Below are positions 14,505-22,644 of a stretch of DNA of 64,000 bases, one piece after another; the stretch's first letter is position 1; the number at the start of each line of letters is the position of its first letter. Below the pieces are notes generated by a model. The model was not told where the DNA came from and did no database searches. It worked only from the letters and a program-made list of their open reading frames with translations. Source of the stretch: a virus; the IMG/VR virus record IMGVR_UViG_3300047678_000276, positions 1-64,000 of that record; one strand, 5' to 3'. The position numbers and the translations under genes were made by a program.

Positions 14505-14552
14505 ATTTATTTACTTATACTTGTATAGACACATTTAAATTAAAAACTTAAA
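14505..14552 (-). promoter_or_regulatory. Class A-like promoter inside the insertion
   Basis: Minus strand TTTTTAAGTT then TGTCTATACAAG, at the end of the GIY-YIG gene. It points into the split gene and could replace the promoter separated from it by the insertion. Confidence 0.5.
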
Positions 14553-15276
14553 AATATTTCCACAAATAATTTCCTGCACTTTTTCTTTTGTTAACACATA
14601 CTTCTCTAATATGACCACCGCTTATTTTTAATTTCCTTGAAGCTTCTTCTGTGGATTTCCAGATTTTAATTTCATTTCCTTCTCTATCCAATTGAATTAC
14701 TTTTTTAGAAAGTCGATCTGATAGTTTTTCTTTTAAATTTTTAATTGGATCGACTGTATTTGATTTATAATTTTTTACAATATATCCTTTTATTAAGTGA
14801 TTTTTGTTTATACTTAAAGACAAAGAAACTCTTTTAACCTCTAAAAAATCAGCACAATCTATGTGTGCATCGAATTGTCTAAAAAACGTACCATCTTTTT
14901 TATAGAGGAAAACTGATTTTATAGCATTCTTGTCTCTGAAGCCTACCATCCCATCTCCACCATCAGTCAAATTAACTAAAGAACCTTTTTTATTATCAAT
15001 TTTTTTGCCGTAAAACTTTATTAATTCTTTTTCTTTGTTTTTTATCTGGTCATGGTCATCACTTTCAAAGATAATATTTATAGAATATTCTGTTTTAGAA
15101 GTTATATTATTCCAAAATTTACTTCTATATCTGCCTTTTTGTTTAGATCTAGAATAATCTTTCGAATTATTATATTTAGCCCCTATGCCAATATAGAATA
15201 TTTCATTAGTGTCTAACCTTAAATGTGAGTACACATAATACTTACCATTTAAATCTGTTGTCTTAATTATAATCAT
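14548..15276 (-). CDS. GIY-YIG homing endonuclease with NUMOD1 repeats
   Basis: 242 residues. An N-terminal GIY-YIG nuclease (about 1-105) has YYVYSH and FYIGIG as the two signature strands, a catalytic Glu in NKEKELIKFYG, and NLTDGGDG. Two C-terminal NUMOD1-type DNA-binding units follow (KSVFLYKKDGTFFRQFDAHIDCADFL and KVIQLDREGNEIKIWKSTEEASRKLK). This is typical of intron-borne or free-standing phage homing nucleases. It sits inside another gene, flanked by a 16-bp repeat of that gene's first codons. A TATATTTATAA box precedes the start. Confidence 0.92.
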   Translation of the reverse strand: MIIIKTTDLNGKYYVYSHLRLDTNEIFYIGIGAKYNNSKDYSRSKQKGRYRSKFWNNITSKTEYSINIIFESDDHDQIKNKEKELIKFYGKKIDNKKGSLVNLTDGGDGMVGFRDKNAIKSVFLYKKDGTFFRQFDAHIDCADFLEVKRVSLSLSINKNHLIKGYIVKNYKSNTVDPIKNLKEKLSDRLSKKVIQLDREGNEIKIWKSTEEASRKLKISGGHIREVCVNKRKSAGNYLWKYF

Positions 15277-15303
15277 GTTTTTAATTATAAATATACAAAA
15301 AAA

Positions 15304-15327
15304 TTATAGTTTATAATACTGTCCCAT
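15304..15327 (-). pseudogene. Detached 5' end of the split gene
   Basis: Behind a class A promoter and an AACAACATG leader, the reading MGQYYK then Leu and TAA occurs. It is the expected N-terminus of the gene continued at 14456-13854. It is now a 7-codon ORF ending at the insertion boundary. Confidence 0.65.
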
Positions 15328-15347
15328 GTTGTTATTTTTTAAAGTTT

Positions 15348-15386
15348 ATATATGAATAGAAAGGTTTATAGGGAGAACTTAAAAAT
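15348..15386 (-). promoter_or_regulatory. Class A promoter
   Basis: Minus strand TTTTTAAGTT then TTTCTATTCATATA, upstream of the detached MGQYYK start. Confidence 0.7.
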
Positions 15387-15408
15387 TTCTCAAAAAAAAA
15401 GAGGAGAT

Positions 15409-16344
15409 TTAATTCTCCTCTTCTACATTTGATACTTCCGTTATTTTTGTGTCGATTCTACCGACAAGTTCGTACAGTTCTTTTTCGAGCAACTCTCCCT
15501 TTAATGCTTCAAGCAATGTTGTTGTGTTGTAGTAATTATCATTTGCAATAGCAACTTCAACAACTCTTTCTGGACTTAACTTACTAAGCAAGACAGCTAC
15601 AATATCAGAGGCAAACTCCTCATCTTCACAACTACCATACATATCAATCAAATCCGTAATATCATATCCTTTAACTTCTGTAGCAAGGATTAAAGCTTTA
15701 GGGCTTCCGCCTTTTGGTACATTTTCTTCTGTTACAATACCTTTTTGAAAAGTTAATTCACCGCAGTTATGTCCAAAGTCCTCATCAGCATAGCGCACAA
15801 ATAATTTAACTTTTGGAAACATTTCAGAAAGCTTTTTGATAATAGGATATGGAGTACCCCATGCTGTATTGAAACTGAACGAATCGATGCTTTCCTCTGT
15901 TTGAGAATAAGCATTCCATTTTGTTCCCCACTTATCGTTGCACCAAGAATACCAATCCTTATGACCGTATTTCTTTATGTTGTCAAGAGCTTGTTGACCA
16001 GTAACCAGATTAGCACGATTTTCTTTCAAAAGATAATCCGTCAATGTGCTTATATCTTTTATTCCTTCAGCTTTAACCCAAGGCCAAGATAACATGTTTG
16101 TTAATTCTGCTGAATCCCCTGTTTTTCTAAAGATAAGTATCGCCATTCCGTTGTCTGTAGAAGAACCCGATTCTATACGTAACTCTTCTGGCATTGGAAT
16201 AATCTTATTGAAATCGATTATGGTCCCAACGTCGTCATCTTCTTTTCCGTCCGCAGTTGCATCAGGTCGAATTGCGTTTCTTAAGGCGATGATATCTTCC
16301 TTGGCCCCTTTTAATTTTATTTGTGTTGTTACGTGATTAGGCAT
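15409..16344 (-). CDS. DUF1281 / Api92-like protein
   Basis: 311 residues. N-terminal MPNHVTTQIKLKG, DFNKIIPMPEEL and KDWYSWCNDKWGTKWNAY, then FNTAWGTPYPIIKKLSEMFPKVKLFVRYADEDFGHNCGEL, all typical of the ferredoxin-like Api92/YubB family found in phages and plasmids. The last ~100 residues (KALILATEVKGYDITDL...) look like a family-specific extension. Function unknown. The -10 box upstream is a variant (ATTATAT) of class A. A small terminator (GAGGAGA/TCTCCTC) lies at 15396-15422 at its stop. Confidence 0.9.
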   Translation of the reverse strand: MPNHVTTQIKLKGAKEDIIALRNAIRPDATADGKEDDDVGTIIDFNKIIPMPEELRIESGSSTDNGMAILIFRKTGDSAELTNMLSWPWVKAEGIKDISTLTDYLLKENRANLVTGQQALDNIKKYGHKDWYSWCNDKWGTKWNAYSQTEESIDSFSFNTAWGTPYPIIKKLSEMFPKVKLFVRYADEDFGHNCGELTFQKGIVTEENVPKGGSPKALILATEVKGYDITDLIDMYGSCEDEEFASDIVAVLLSKLSPERVVEVAIANDNYYNTTTLLEALKGELLEKELYELVGRIDTKITEVSNVEEEN

Positions 16345-16399
16345 GATGTATTGTTTTTATATTAATATATAATGATTAATAGGGAGAACTTAAAAACTT

Positions 16400-17161
16400 T
16401 TATCCTTTTAATTCAGTAATGTTTTTGCCTTGTTTAACAGAGTATGCTCTTTCCTTTTTATCAACCAACCCTTCTGTATATTGACGAACAACATTCATAA
16501 GAGTTCTCAATTGTTTGTCATCAAGATTTTCTTTTAACCCATCAATTTTGATTGTAATAGGTTTTGGCTTTGAAACTTTCTTTGCAGCAGTTTTCTTCTC
16601 AGTAGTTTTTTTATCAATCAAGAATACTACATCAGTCTGCATAAAATTGCTCTTGCTTTGTGGATAAGCATATGCCTCACAATTTTCAGGAGTAATTTCT
16701 TTTTTAGTTCCTTTATAAGGCTCAGTAAACACTTTATTGTTTTCAATATAAATTTCACCAACATCCCCTGTTTCTTCACCTTGCCAAGTTACCTGTCCGT
16801 TTAAGACATAACCATTTGGTGCAAGTATTTTATGAATGAGATAAACCAACCATTCAGTATAGTAATAGAATTTCCCACCACCATCCCACACAATTTCTGT
16901 CCCATCTTCATTTGGAACCCATTGACACCATAATCCTGGTTGAGTTCTTGGTGGTTTGTTATGGTCAATAACATCAGGCATTGTGCCTTGACCTGAATTT
17001 CCTGTGCCTTCAATGAAGAATTCACCTTCAACACCAAACTCTTTTGATTGTTTGCGTGCCATTCTACGAGTTCCTGAGAACTTTGTGATGAAATCTTTCA
17101 TCTTTTCTGATAGTGGCTTGTTTAATTCAAAACTGCCATCGAAGTCTGTTGTATATCCCAT
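16400..17161 (-). CDS. Conserved phage protein, 253 aa
   Basis: MGYTTDFDGSFELNKPL, TRRMARKQSKEFGVEGEFF, PPRTQPGLWCQWVPNEDGTEIVWDGGGKFYYYTEWLVYLIHKILAP and VTWQGEETGDVGEI are hallmark stretches of a family common in phages of many hosts, with no assigned function. The basic linker (KKTTEKKTAAKKVSKPKP) and C-terminal helix (residues ~205-250) seem to be additions. Class A promoter at 17174-17208. Confidence 0.88.
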   Translation of the reverse strand: MGYTTDFDGSFELNKPLSEKMKDFITKFSGTRRMARKQSKEFGVEGEFFIEGTGNSGQGTMPDVIDHNKPPRTQPGLWCQWVPNEDGTEIVWDGGGKFYYYTEWLVYLIHKILAPNGYVLNGQVTWQGEETGDVGEIYIENNKVFTEPYKGTKKEITPENCEAYAYPQSKSNFMQTDVVFLIDKKTTEKKTAAKKVSKPKPITIKIDGLKENLDDKQLRTLMNVVRQYTEGLVDKKERAYSVKQGKNITELKG

Positions 17162-17207
17162 ATTTGTTTTTTTATTAATAGAATGATTTGTTTGTGAAAC
17201 TTAAAAA

Positions 17208-17519
17208 TTAAATGTGTGGTAAATATCTGCTTGGCCCAGTCTCCATATAGTACTTGCCATCCTTTTCTTTGCGAACCATTTTAAACCCCTCAATAATATC
17301 CTGACAAGTTTGCTTCGCACCATCATTTCTGCCATCAGTCCGATAACCCTGGTCTGCTGCAGCTTCGATTGTTTCCAGAAATAATCTGATTGTTGATTGT
17401 TGTAAAGTTCTGTGCTGGTTAAATAGAGCTTTAATAAAAGCCTTTCTGTTCTCATCACTGAATGTGTTCACAAAATCTGTGATTGTTTCTGCTAATTCTT
17501 CTGGTGTTAATCGTTTCAT
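17208..17519 (-). CDS. Hypothetical protein, 103 aa
   Basis: MKRLTPEELAETITDFVNTFSDENRKAFIKALFNQHRTLQQS, helical, with a C-terminal GRNDGAKQTCQDIIEGFKMV. A phage-type small protein with no assigned family. Interlocked class A and class B-like promoters at 17534-17575. Confidence 0.8.
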   Translation of the reverse strand: MKRLTPEELAETITDFVNTFSDENRKAFIKALFNQHRTLQQSTIRLFLETIEAAADQGYRTDGRNDGAKQTCQDIIEGFKMVRKEKDGKYYMETGPSRYLPHI

Positions 17520-17533
17520 GTTTGTGTTTTTAT

Positions 17534-17575
17534 ATTATACGTAAGGATAGAATAAAGATTACAGGAACTTAAAAA
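17534..17575 (-). promoter_or_regulatory. Interlocked class A and class B-like promoters
   Basis: The same bases read TTTTTAAGTT...TTCTATCC (class A) and TGTAAT-16-CGTATAATA (class B variant), as at the sigma gene. Confidence 0.6.
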
Positions 17576-17836
17576 TTAATATATCCAGGTCTCAAGGATT
17601 CTTATTTCATATTCCAACCCGTCAATGTTAACCAGGAAATCTTCATATGGAGAGCCAGCGAACAGGTCAGGAATTTCCGTAAGCTCTATATCCATAACAT
17701 CGTAATGTTCACATATAGCTTTTGTAAGTCTTTCTATAAATAATTGTTTGCCGACTTTGTTGTTTGTTACATTATCAATTGTGCCGATCATTGGAGATTC
17801 ATTATCTCCTAATTCTATAATTGTGAAATGTTTCAT
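17576..17836 (-). CDS. Hypothetical protein, 86 aa
   Basis: Acidic: MKHFTIIELGDNESPMIGTIDN, then VMDIELTEIPDLF and EIRILETWIY. No family recognised. Class A promoter at 17848-17882 overlaps the terminator of the tRNA-Phe transcript. Confidence 0.75.
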   Translation of the reverse strand: MKHFTIIELGDNESPMIGTIDNVTNNKVGKQLFIERLTKAICEHYDVMDIELTEIPDLFAGSPYEDFLVNIDGLEYEIRILETWIY

Positions 17837-17880
17837 ATTGTTTTTATTTAATAGAATGAAACTTCTGGGAAACTTAAAAA

Positions 17881-17912
17881 TAAAAAGGGAGAGCTATTAA
17901 CTCTCCCAATTT
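17881..17912 (-). terminator. Terminator of the tRNA-Phe transcript
   Basis: Minus strand AATTGGGAGAGTT-AATA-GCTCTCCC followed by TTTTTATTTTTAAG. The T-run runs into the -35 box of the next class A promoter. Confidence 0.75.
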
Positions 17913-17939
17913 ACCCGTACCAAGATCAAGTCTTGTTTG

Positions 17940-18013
17940 TGAGAAAGGCGTGGAGTTGAACCAGCGACACAAGACTGTTCAGGTCTTTGCTCTACCACCT
18001 GAGCTACTTCCTC
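17940..18013 (-). tRNA. tRNA-Phe(GAA)
   Basis: Acceptor GAGGAAG/CTTTCTC, D-arm GCTC/GAGC, anticodon stem AAGAC-CTGAACA-GTCTT with anticodon GAA, T-loop TTCAACT, discriminator A. No encoded CCA. A class A-like promoter (TTTTAAGC then TTATATTT, 18018-18055) precedes it. Confidence 0.92.
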
Positions 18014-18062
18014 ATTTATTAAAGTAAATATAATAAAGGGAGAGCTTAAAACAAAATATTTT

Positions 18063-18887
18063 TTAATTTTCTTCTTCGAATTCTGGTTCGTTAATTTCTT
18101 CTAAATAACCTGCTGCCTCACCGAAAGTATCCCACATTTCAGGGCGATAGCATCCAATAAGTTGTGAAGGTCTGCCTTCATTTCCAGAAGGGAATATGAA
18201 TTTGCTATTGAAAAAACCTTCTTCAGTCATTTGTCCTTTGATATTCACAAGGTTATCAAAAGCTAAGGCCGCTATTGTCAAGTCATGAATTCTGTCATGG
18301 CTGTGTGCGCCGTGTCCAAAATAATTGCCATAAGCAAGATGTTCCTGGAATAACTTATAAGCCCTGTCATATCTTTCTTGAAAGTCTTTTCTTCTATTGC
18401 CTGTGAAATTCTCCAATGGTTTGCCGATTGGATTAACATTTCTTTTTGAGAAGCTTTTTGAAGCTGCAATTATACTTTGTTGTTTTGGATCAATTTTACA
18501 TAATTGGTGAATTCTTTTAACCACTTCTGTATGGCCAACAACATCTCTGAAATAATTATTTGCTCCTCCAGAATAATCTTTCATATTCTTTATGGTGCGA
18601 TATAAGAATGTGCATCCACTATGATTAAAAGCTCCTTTTGAGATGGTGATATAAATACCCATAACATCATTAAACATCCCCATAAGATGGAGGTCACCTG
18701 AAACCGCAATTCCGCCTGCATTAAAACTAACTTCAAATTCTCGAAGCTTCAGAGCGCTTGCCAGATGTTTCATTGCTTTAAGACCTCTTTCTTTAAATTT
18801 GTCTTTTGCAGATTGATCATAAGAAAGGTCATTATACTGTACGAATCTTATAAGTCTTGCCAATTGGCTTGTGCTTGTTGTTTTCAT
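18063..18887 (-). CDS. Hypothetical protein, 274 aa
   Basis: Basic-helical N-terminus (LARLIRFVQYNDLSYDQSAKDKFKERGLKAMKHLASAL), then VSGDLHLMGMFNDVMGIYITIS, FLYRTIKNMKDYSGGANNYF, and an acidic tail ending EFEEEN. The middle resembles polyvalent-type proteins shared by phages and conjugative elements, with no firm match. Class A promoter at 18900-18936. Confidence 0.85.
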   Translation of the reverse strand: MKTTSTSQLARLIRFVQYNDLSYDQSAKDKFKERGLKAMKHLASALKLREFEVSFNAGGIAVSGDLHLMGMFNDVMGIYITISKGAFNHSGCTFLYRTIKNMKDYSGGANNYFRDVVGHTEVVKRIHQLCKIDPKQQSIIAASKSFSKRNVNPIGKPLENFTGNRRKDFQERYDRAYKLFQEHLAYGNYFGHGAHSHDRIHDLTIAALAFDNLVNIKGQMTEEGFFNSKFIFPSGNEGRPSQLIGCYRPEMWDTFGEAAGYLEEINEPEFEEEN

Positions 18888-18917
18888 GTTGCTTAATTTA
18901 TATGAATAGAAATTATT

Positions 18918-19388
18918 TTAAGAAAACTTAAAAATGTATTTGTCTGAATCTGAAGTTTTTATAAACTGACCGTATTCTTTGTCTTCACCTCTAGATTTAA
19001 TTTTAACATAATGCATGCCCGTGGTTGTATGTTTTTCTTCTGTTTCGAAGTTAAAGATTGAAAGTAATAGTCTCATCTCAAGTTTATCAATTGTTCTTCT
19101 GTCAGTGTGAATTCTCATTACCAATTCTTTAAAGTCTTTGCATTTTAAGAATGAGTTAATTTTTTCGCAAGCAGTTAAATAATCTTCAGTGTCGTCAATC
19201 AATTCGTTCAAGCGCTGAAAAGCATATTCTGTTTGTTCTTTGGTGCCAATATTCATTCTGCCAAAACTCAATTGTGAGTTGGCCACATCAATCCCGTATG
19301 TACCGCTGTCAACAAATACCAATACAATAAGGCTATCCTTTTTGTATTTGTGTGTTTGTTCTTTTATTATTCTAAATCCTCCGCTCAT
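18918..19388 (-). CDS. Hypothetical protein, 156 aa
   Basis: MSGGFRIIKEQTHKYKKDSLIVLVFVDSGTYGIDVANSQLSFGR, mixed alpha/beta. GTYGIDVANSQLSFG could form a sheet edge, followed by helical YAFQRLNELIDDTEDY. No known family. Class A promoter at 19419-19452 points leftward to it. Confidence 0.8.
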   Translation of the reverse strand: MSGGFRIIKEQTHKYKKDSLIVLVFVDSGTYGIDVANSQLSFGRMNIGTKEQTEYAFQRLNELIDDTEDYLTACEKINSFLKCKDFKELVMRIHTDRRTIDKLEMRLLLSIFNFETEEKHTTTGMHYVKIKSRGEDKEYGQFIKTSDSDKYIFKFS

Positions 19389-19457
19389 ATTAAACCGTAT
19401 TGTTAATGCGCTCTTTTCTTTGATAGAAAGGAAACTGTGTAAAACTTAAAAAACTTT

Positions 19458-19500
19458 ATTTTTAAGTTCTGGTCAGAAACTTTCTATTGGTTGGCACTTA
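19458..19500 (+). promoter_or_regulatory. Orphan class A element with GGTTGGC extension
   Basis: TTTTTAAGTT then TTTCTATTGGTTGGCACTT, plus strand, divergent from the class A promoter of the 18918-19388 gene and facing the terminator at 19522-19546. Confidence 0.6.
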
Positions 19501-19521
19501 CAGATCCAGGAAAGAAATAAA

Positions 19522-19546
19522 AAAAAGGAGAATGATCTCCTCTTTT
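19522..19546. terminator. Bidirectional terminator
   Basis: GGAGA-atga-TCTCC with an A-run before and TCTTTTAATTT after. It serves the minus-strand gene ending at 19550 and any plus-strand orphan RNA. Confidence 0.75.
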
Positions 19547-19549
19547 AAT

Positions 19550-19903
19550 TTATTTAAACATTTCCATTTGAGTTCCAATTCCTGTGAAGTCTGCAAGTTG
19601 CATTTCGAAAACCTCATCAATGAAACCTCCATACTGGTCTAGCATATCAGGATGATATAACCCGTCTTTATCAGCAACCCAAAAACCTTTCTCATAATCT
19701 TCCTTAATGAGCTTGGCTAGTTCTTTATGGTCTTTTTCTGTTGAGGCTAATTTTGGTTCGAACTGAATTGACTTCTCGCCGAACTTATCATACCAGTCTC
19801 TGGCCATCCAGTGTCCATCAGGGTCATTTCCGATTGATTCATTCTCTAATTGGAATAGTAATTCAGCTAGACCAATAAATTCTTTCATTGTGTATTTTTT
19901 CAT
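19550..19903 (-). CDS. Hypothetical protein, 117 aa
   Basis: Start chosen at the ATG inside the upstream gene's stop (ATGA overlap, MKKYTMKEF). A longer reading to 19948 would overlap that gene by 49 bases. Contains GHWMARDWYDKFGEK and EDYEKGFWVADKDGLYHPDMLDQYGG, acidic and aromatic. Function unknown. Confidence 0.8.
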   Translation of the reverse strand: MKKYTMKEFIGLAELLFQLENESIGNDPDGHWMARDWYDKFGEKSIQFEPKLASTEKDHKELAKLIKEDYEKGFWVADKDGLYHPDMLDQYGGFIDEVFEMQLADFTGIGTQMEMFK

Positions 19904-20121
19904 TTTAATTCTTTTAAGAGTTTTTGATATTTCTTTGTATTCATCCATTTAATAACTGTGGTCGCATTATGTCCGATATTTTTATCTCCGCTTACAGGAT
20001 AATCAACCAGGATATAATCAGGCTTGTCAGAATTAAAAGACGCTGCCTGGATTATGCCTCTCTCTTTACGAAAGGGGTTATAAAAATCTATGCCGCTACT
20101 TATTGCAAATACTTTGTCCAT
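19900..20121 (-). CDS. Hypothetical protein, 73 aa
   Basis: MDKVFAISSGIDFYNPFRKERGI, DYILVDYPVSGD, basic C-terminus KYQKLLKELK. It overlaps the downstream gene by 4 bases (ATGA). Class A promoter at 20127-20158 overlaps the stop of the upstream gene. Confidence 0.75.
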   Translation of the reverse strand: MDKVFAISSGIDFYNPFRKERGIIQAASFNSDKPDYILVDYPVSGDKNIGHNATTVIKWMNTKKYQKLLKELK

Positions 20122-20137
20122 GTTTTAATAGAATGAT

Positions 20138-20377
20138 TTATTTGCGAAACTTAAAAATACGATCAACTAATTCCTGAGGATTGGTATGAAACAAGTGAAC
20201 TGCATTCACCATTGGTATAGCAACCGAAGCGTCCTCCTCAATTTCATCCAGGTGATAATAAACCACATGAATAGGATCCTTGGTCTCGCCTTTGTCGATG
20301 TAAATTCCTACACTTTCCTGGTCGATAGAAATTTCTAACTTTTCTTTTTTTCCGTTTATGATTACTTGTTTTCTCAT
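20138..20377 (-). CDS. Hypothetical protein, 79 aa
   Basis: Start at the ATG of an ATGA overlap with the upstream gene. An in-frame TTG at 20386 is less likely. MRKQVIINGKKEKLEIS and YIDKGETKDPIHVVYYHLDEIEED suggest a beta-rich small domain. No family. Confidence 0.75.
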   Translation of the reverse strand: MRKQVIINGKKEKLEISIDQESVGIYIDKGETKDPIHVVYYHLDEIEEDASVAIPMVNAVHLFHTNPQELVDRIFKFRK

Positions 20378-20706
20378 GCTACCCAAAATATATCTTTAAT
20401 TTCTTTATTTTTTATTGTGAAATGAACCTCCACATCAATGAAGCGTGTTAGTGATTCATGTTGGTCTGTAATACTTTCAACATGAACCTTGCCGAATTTA
20501 ACAGCTAGTTCAGTTTCAGGATTTTCAACATAATCCTTTGATAGTTTCATTACTTTAAACTCCTCAATGCCAAGACTTACAAAAAACTCACTAAAGTCTT
20601 TTTGTGAAGGATGTTTAGCAATTGAAATAATCTTGTTTTTAAGTTTATCAACCACTCCAAACAATTTAACTTCTTCTTCTTTTTTTAAAGGATAATGTCC
20701 AGCCAT
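20374..20706 (-). CDS. Hypothetical protein, 110 aa
   Basis: MAGHYPLKKEEEVKLFGVVDKLKNK then SQKDFSEFFVSLGIEEFKVMKLSKDYVEN, ends DIFWVA. Coupled to the downstream gene. Class A promoter at 20718-20751. Confidence 0.78.
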   Translation of the reverse strand: MAGHYPLKKEEEVKLFGVVDKLKNKIISIAKHPSQKDFSEFFVSLGIEEFKVMKLSKDYVENPETELAVKFGKVHVESITDQHESLTRFIDVEVHFTIKNKEIKDIFWVA

Positions 20707-20752
20707 GTTATTTTTATTTAATAGAATGATTTGTTTATGAAACTTAAAAAGA

Positions 20753-21043
20753 TTATTTTGTTATAAGCAATTCAACTTCACTTGGCGCAACTTCAACGAA
20801 ACCAAGTTTTTGAATATCTTTTTCAAATTCATATTCAGAAATGTTTTCAAAGAAGTCTGGATAAACTCTTAAGAACCCTCTCATTGTGTCAATGAAACAA
20901 TCTACCATAACTCCCATGTAAGTATTGCTTATACTGTTATAGGTGTAAATAAATGATATAGTTGAATCTCTGTAGTGATGAACATTAAATACAATGTCCT
21001 TATTTTCTTTTACGATCTTCGAATAATTTGGCTTAAATTCCAT
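20753..21043 (-). CDS. Hypothetical protein, 96 aa
   Basis: Start MEFKPNYSK placed directly after the class A promoter (21056-21088). A 20-residue longer reading would start upstream of that promoter. Contains HHYRDSTISFIYTYNSISNTYMGVMVDCFIDTM, beta-rich. The promoter sits right against the inverted repeat of the RNA candidate to its right. Confidence 0.78.
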   Translation of the reverse strand: MEFKPNYSKIVKENKDIVFNVHHYRDSTISFIYTYNSISNTYMGVMVDCFIDTMRGFLRVYPDFFENISEYEFEKDIQKLGFVEVAPSEVELLITK

Positions 21044-21086
21044 GTTGTTTTTATTTAATAGAATGATTTGTTTGTGAAACTTAAAA

Positions 21087-21302
21087 ACTAAACGTACTGG
21101 CACAGCGCTATCAAATGAGGGTGCAGTTCTCTAAGACAGTCCACTTACAGTATCGTGGAGATAACCTATAACTCAATGCTCTGAATTCAATCTTTGATAA
21201 GATCTCTTTCTATAGGTTGCTTCATGGAAGTGCCAAGCTTTCGAGTCAAATTATGTCTACCTATGCATTACCTCAGCACTGCACCAGTACGTTTAGTTAT
21301 TT
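21087..21302. ncRNA. Candidate structured RNA bounded by 13-bp inverted repeats
   Basis: CTAAACGTACTGG at 21087-21099 is the perfect inverse of CCAGTACGTTTAG at 21290-21302. The stem can be extended inward by about ten more, partly wobble, pairs. The intervening 190 bases have no ORF, no class A promoter in the plus orientation, and can fold into a rod. It lies in the 3' untranslated region of the 21305-21514 gene and upstream of the next promoter. Strand undecided. Confidence 0.5.
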
Positions 21303-21304
21303 AT

Positions 21305-21514
21305 TTAAAAACCTTCTCCTCTTTTTTCTTCCTCTTCATCAAATGGACATTCCAGGTCATCAACGATTTGTTCGATGTGTTCAAATGGATTATCCATTAA
21401 TTTCTCAGACAACTTTGGAACAGCTGCTTCCATAATATCTTGTTCAGTGGCATTCTCATCCACAATTACCCTGGTCAATAAAGACACATATACTAACTTT
21501 GCTACTTTTTTCAT
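21305..21514 (-). CDS. Hypothetical protein, 69 aa
   Basis: MKKVAKLVYVSLLTRVIVDENATEQDIMEAAVPKLSEKLM ... IEQIVDDLECPFDEEEE, a strand followed by a helix and an acidic tail. This is a common build in phage small proteins of unknown role. Class A promoter at 21516-21551. Confidence 0.8.
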   Translation of the reverse strand: MKKVAKLVYVSLLTRVIVDENATEQDIMEAAVPKLSEKLMDNPFEHIEQIVDDLECPFDEEEEKRGEGF

Positions 21515-21551
21515 ATTTGAATAGAATTAAATTAAACCAGAACTTAAAAAC

Positions 21552-22600
21552 TTATCTCTCTGCTTTATAAATGATTTGTTTCATTGTGCAATCTGTCAAA
21601 TCGCTGTCAGGTCGCTTGCCTAAATATACAGGTTGAAATATAGCACCGCCTTTATAGGCATATAAATATCTTACTTCAACCAAGTCTCCAATTTCAGGTA
21701 CGTCGTAGTTTGGAGAGATAGTTACCTTGCCCATAAATATCCTCTCTGAGCCTTCTATAAGCTCTAAGCCAACACTTCTTTTGGCTTTGGTAATGTTTGC
21801 CACAATGAATGTTGCAGTCTTTTGAAACTTGAATTTTAACTGGTCTCCGCCACTTGCTGGTCTACCATGTTTATAAGTAGCATTTTTCTTTTTAAATACA
21901 ATCCCCTCTTTATTCTCCTTTTTGAGTTTGTCAAATAAAGCTCTTTTTTGTTCTGTGGTATAAGCTGTTTCAACAACTTGAATGTTCTCATCAAATTTTA
22001 AAGTTCCTAAAACATTTAACCTACCAACACAAGGTTGGCTTTTCATATCATTGCCATTAAGAGATAGAATATCAAATACATATAATTTGTTTCCGATAAT
22101 CTCTCCATCAAGAATGAAGTCTGCTGCGTGTGAACGCTCGCCGAGAACTGAATTGATAATTGTATCAGGTAATGGAACTTCTGTTCCTTTTTTGTTCAGA
22201 CCAAAGATTTTTGGTCCAGTGATAAGCATTCTTCTTTCGCCGTCTTGTTTTTCTTGAGCGATGTATTCGTCGTTTGTAATATATTCTTCCACGTCCTCAA
22301 TAGTATTAAGGAGCTGTGGAAGAATAATAACTTCTTTAGAAACAACAGTTACATTAGAGAATTCTTTTTTTTTTCGCCTTCAGTGTAACCTTTTCTTAGC
22401 TGTTCTTTTAATTTGCTTTCATAAACCTTGTCAGCCTCTTTTAAAGGTAAAGGAGTAGGAGTTTTTGTTCCAGCCGAAAGGTTGCTGCCTCTGCGACCAT
22501 ACTGAAAGTTAACCACAAAGCCATCACCAGATTTTTCTAACTGGATATGGTATTCTTTGTCGCTGTTTCCTTCTTGAAAATAAAGTGATACGTTTTTCAT
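21552..22600 (-). CDS. ATP-dependent DNA ligase with N-terminal WGR domain, frame broken at an A10 run
   Basis: 22349-22600 encodes a WGR domain (YFQEGNSDKEYHIQLEKSG..FVVNFQYGRRGS). After ten A residues that frame stops (KKKNSLM). The -1 frame continues KKKEFSNVTVVSKEVIILPQ into a ligase core (21552-22292 from its first Met) with motif I KQDGER, EGIVFKKK (motif IV), KFKF (motif V) and a C-terminal OB part. WGR-ligase fusions are known in phages. One extra A would restore a single ~350-residue protein. Class A promoter at 22614-22652. Whether this is slippage, mutation or a sequencing error is open. Confidence 0.85.
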
Positions 22601-22644
22601 ATTGTTTGTTTTTATATAAGGATAGAATGAAAATTAGGGAGAAC

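Noticed and set aside
14440-15330. Classical group I intron around the GIY-YIG gene
   Set aside because: Only about 50 and 80 bases flank the ORF inside the insert and no core elements were seen; kept only as an open alternative in the finding.
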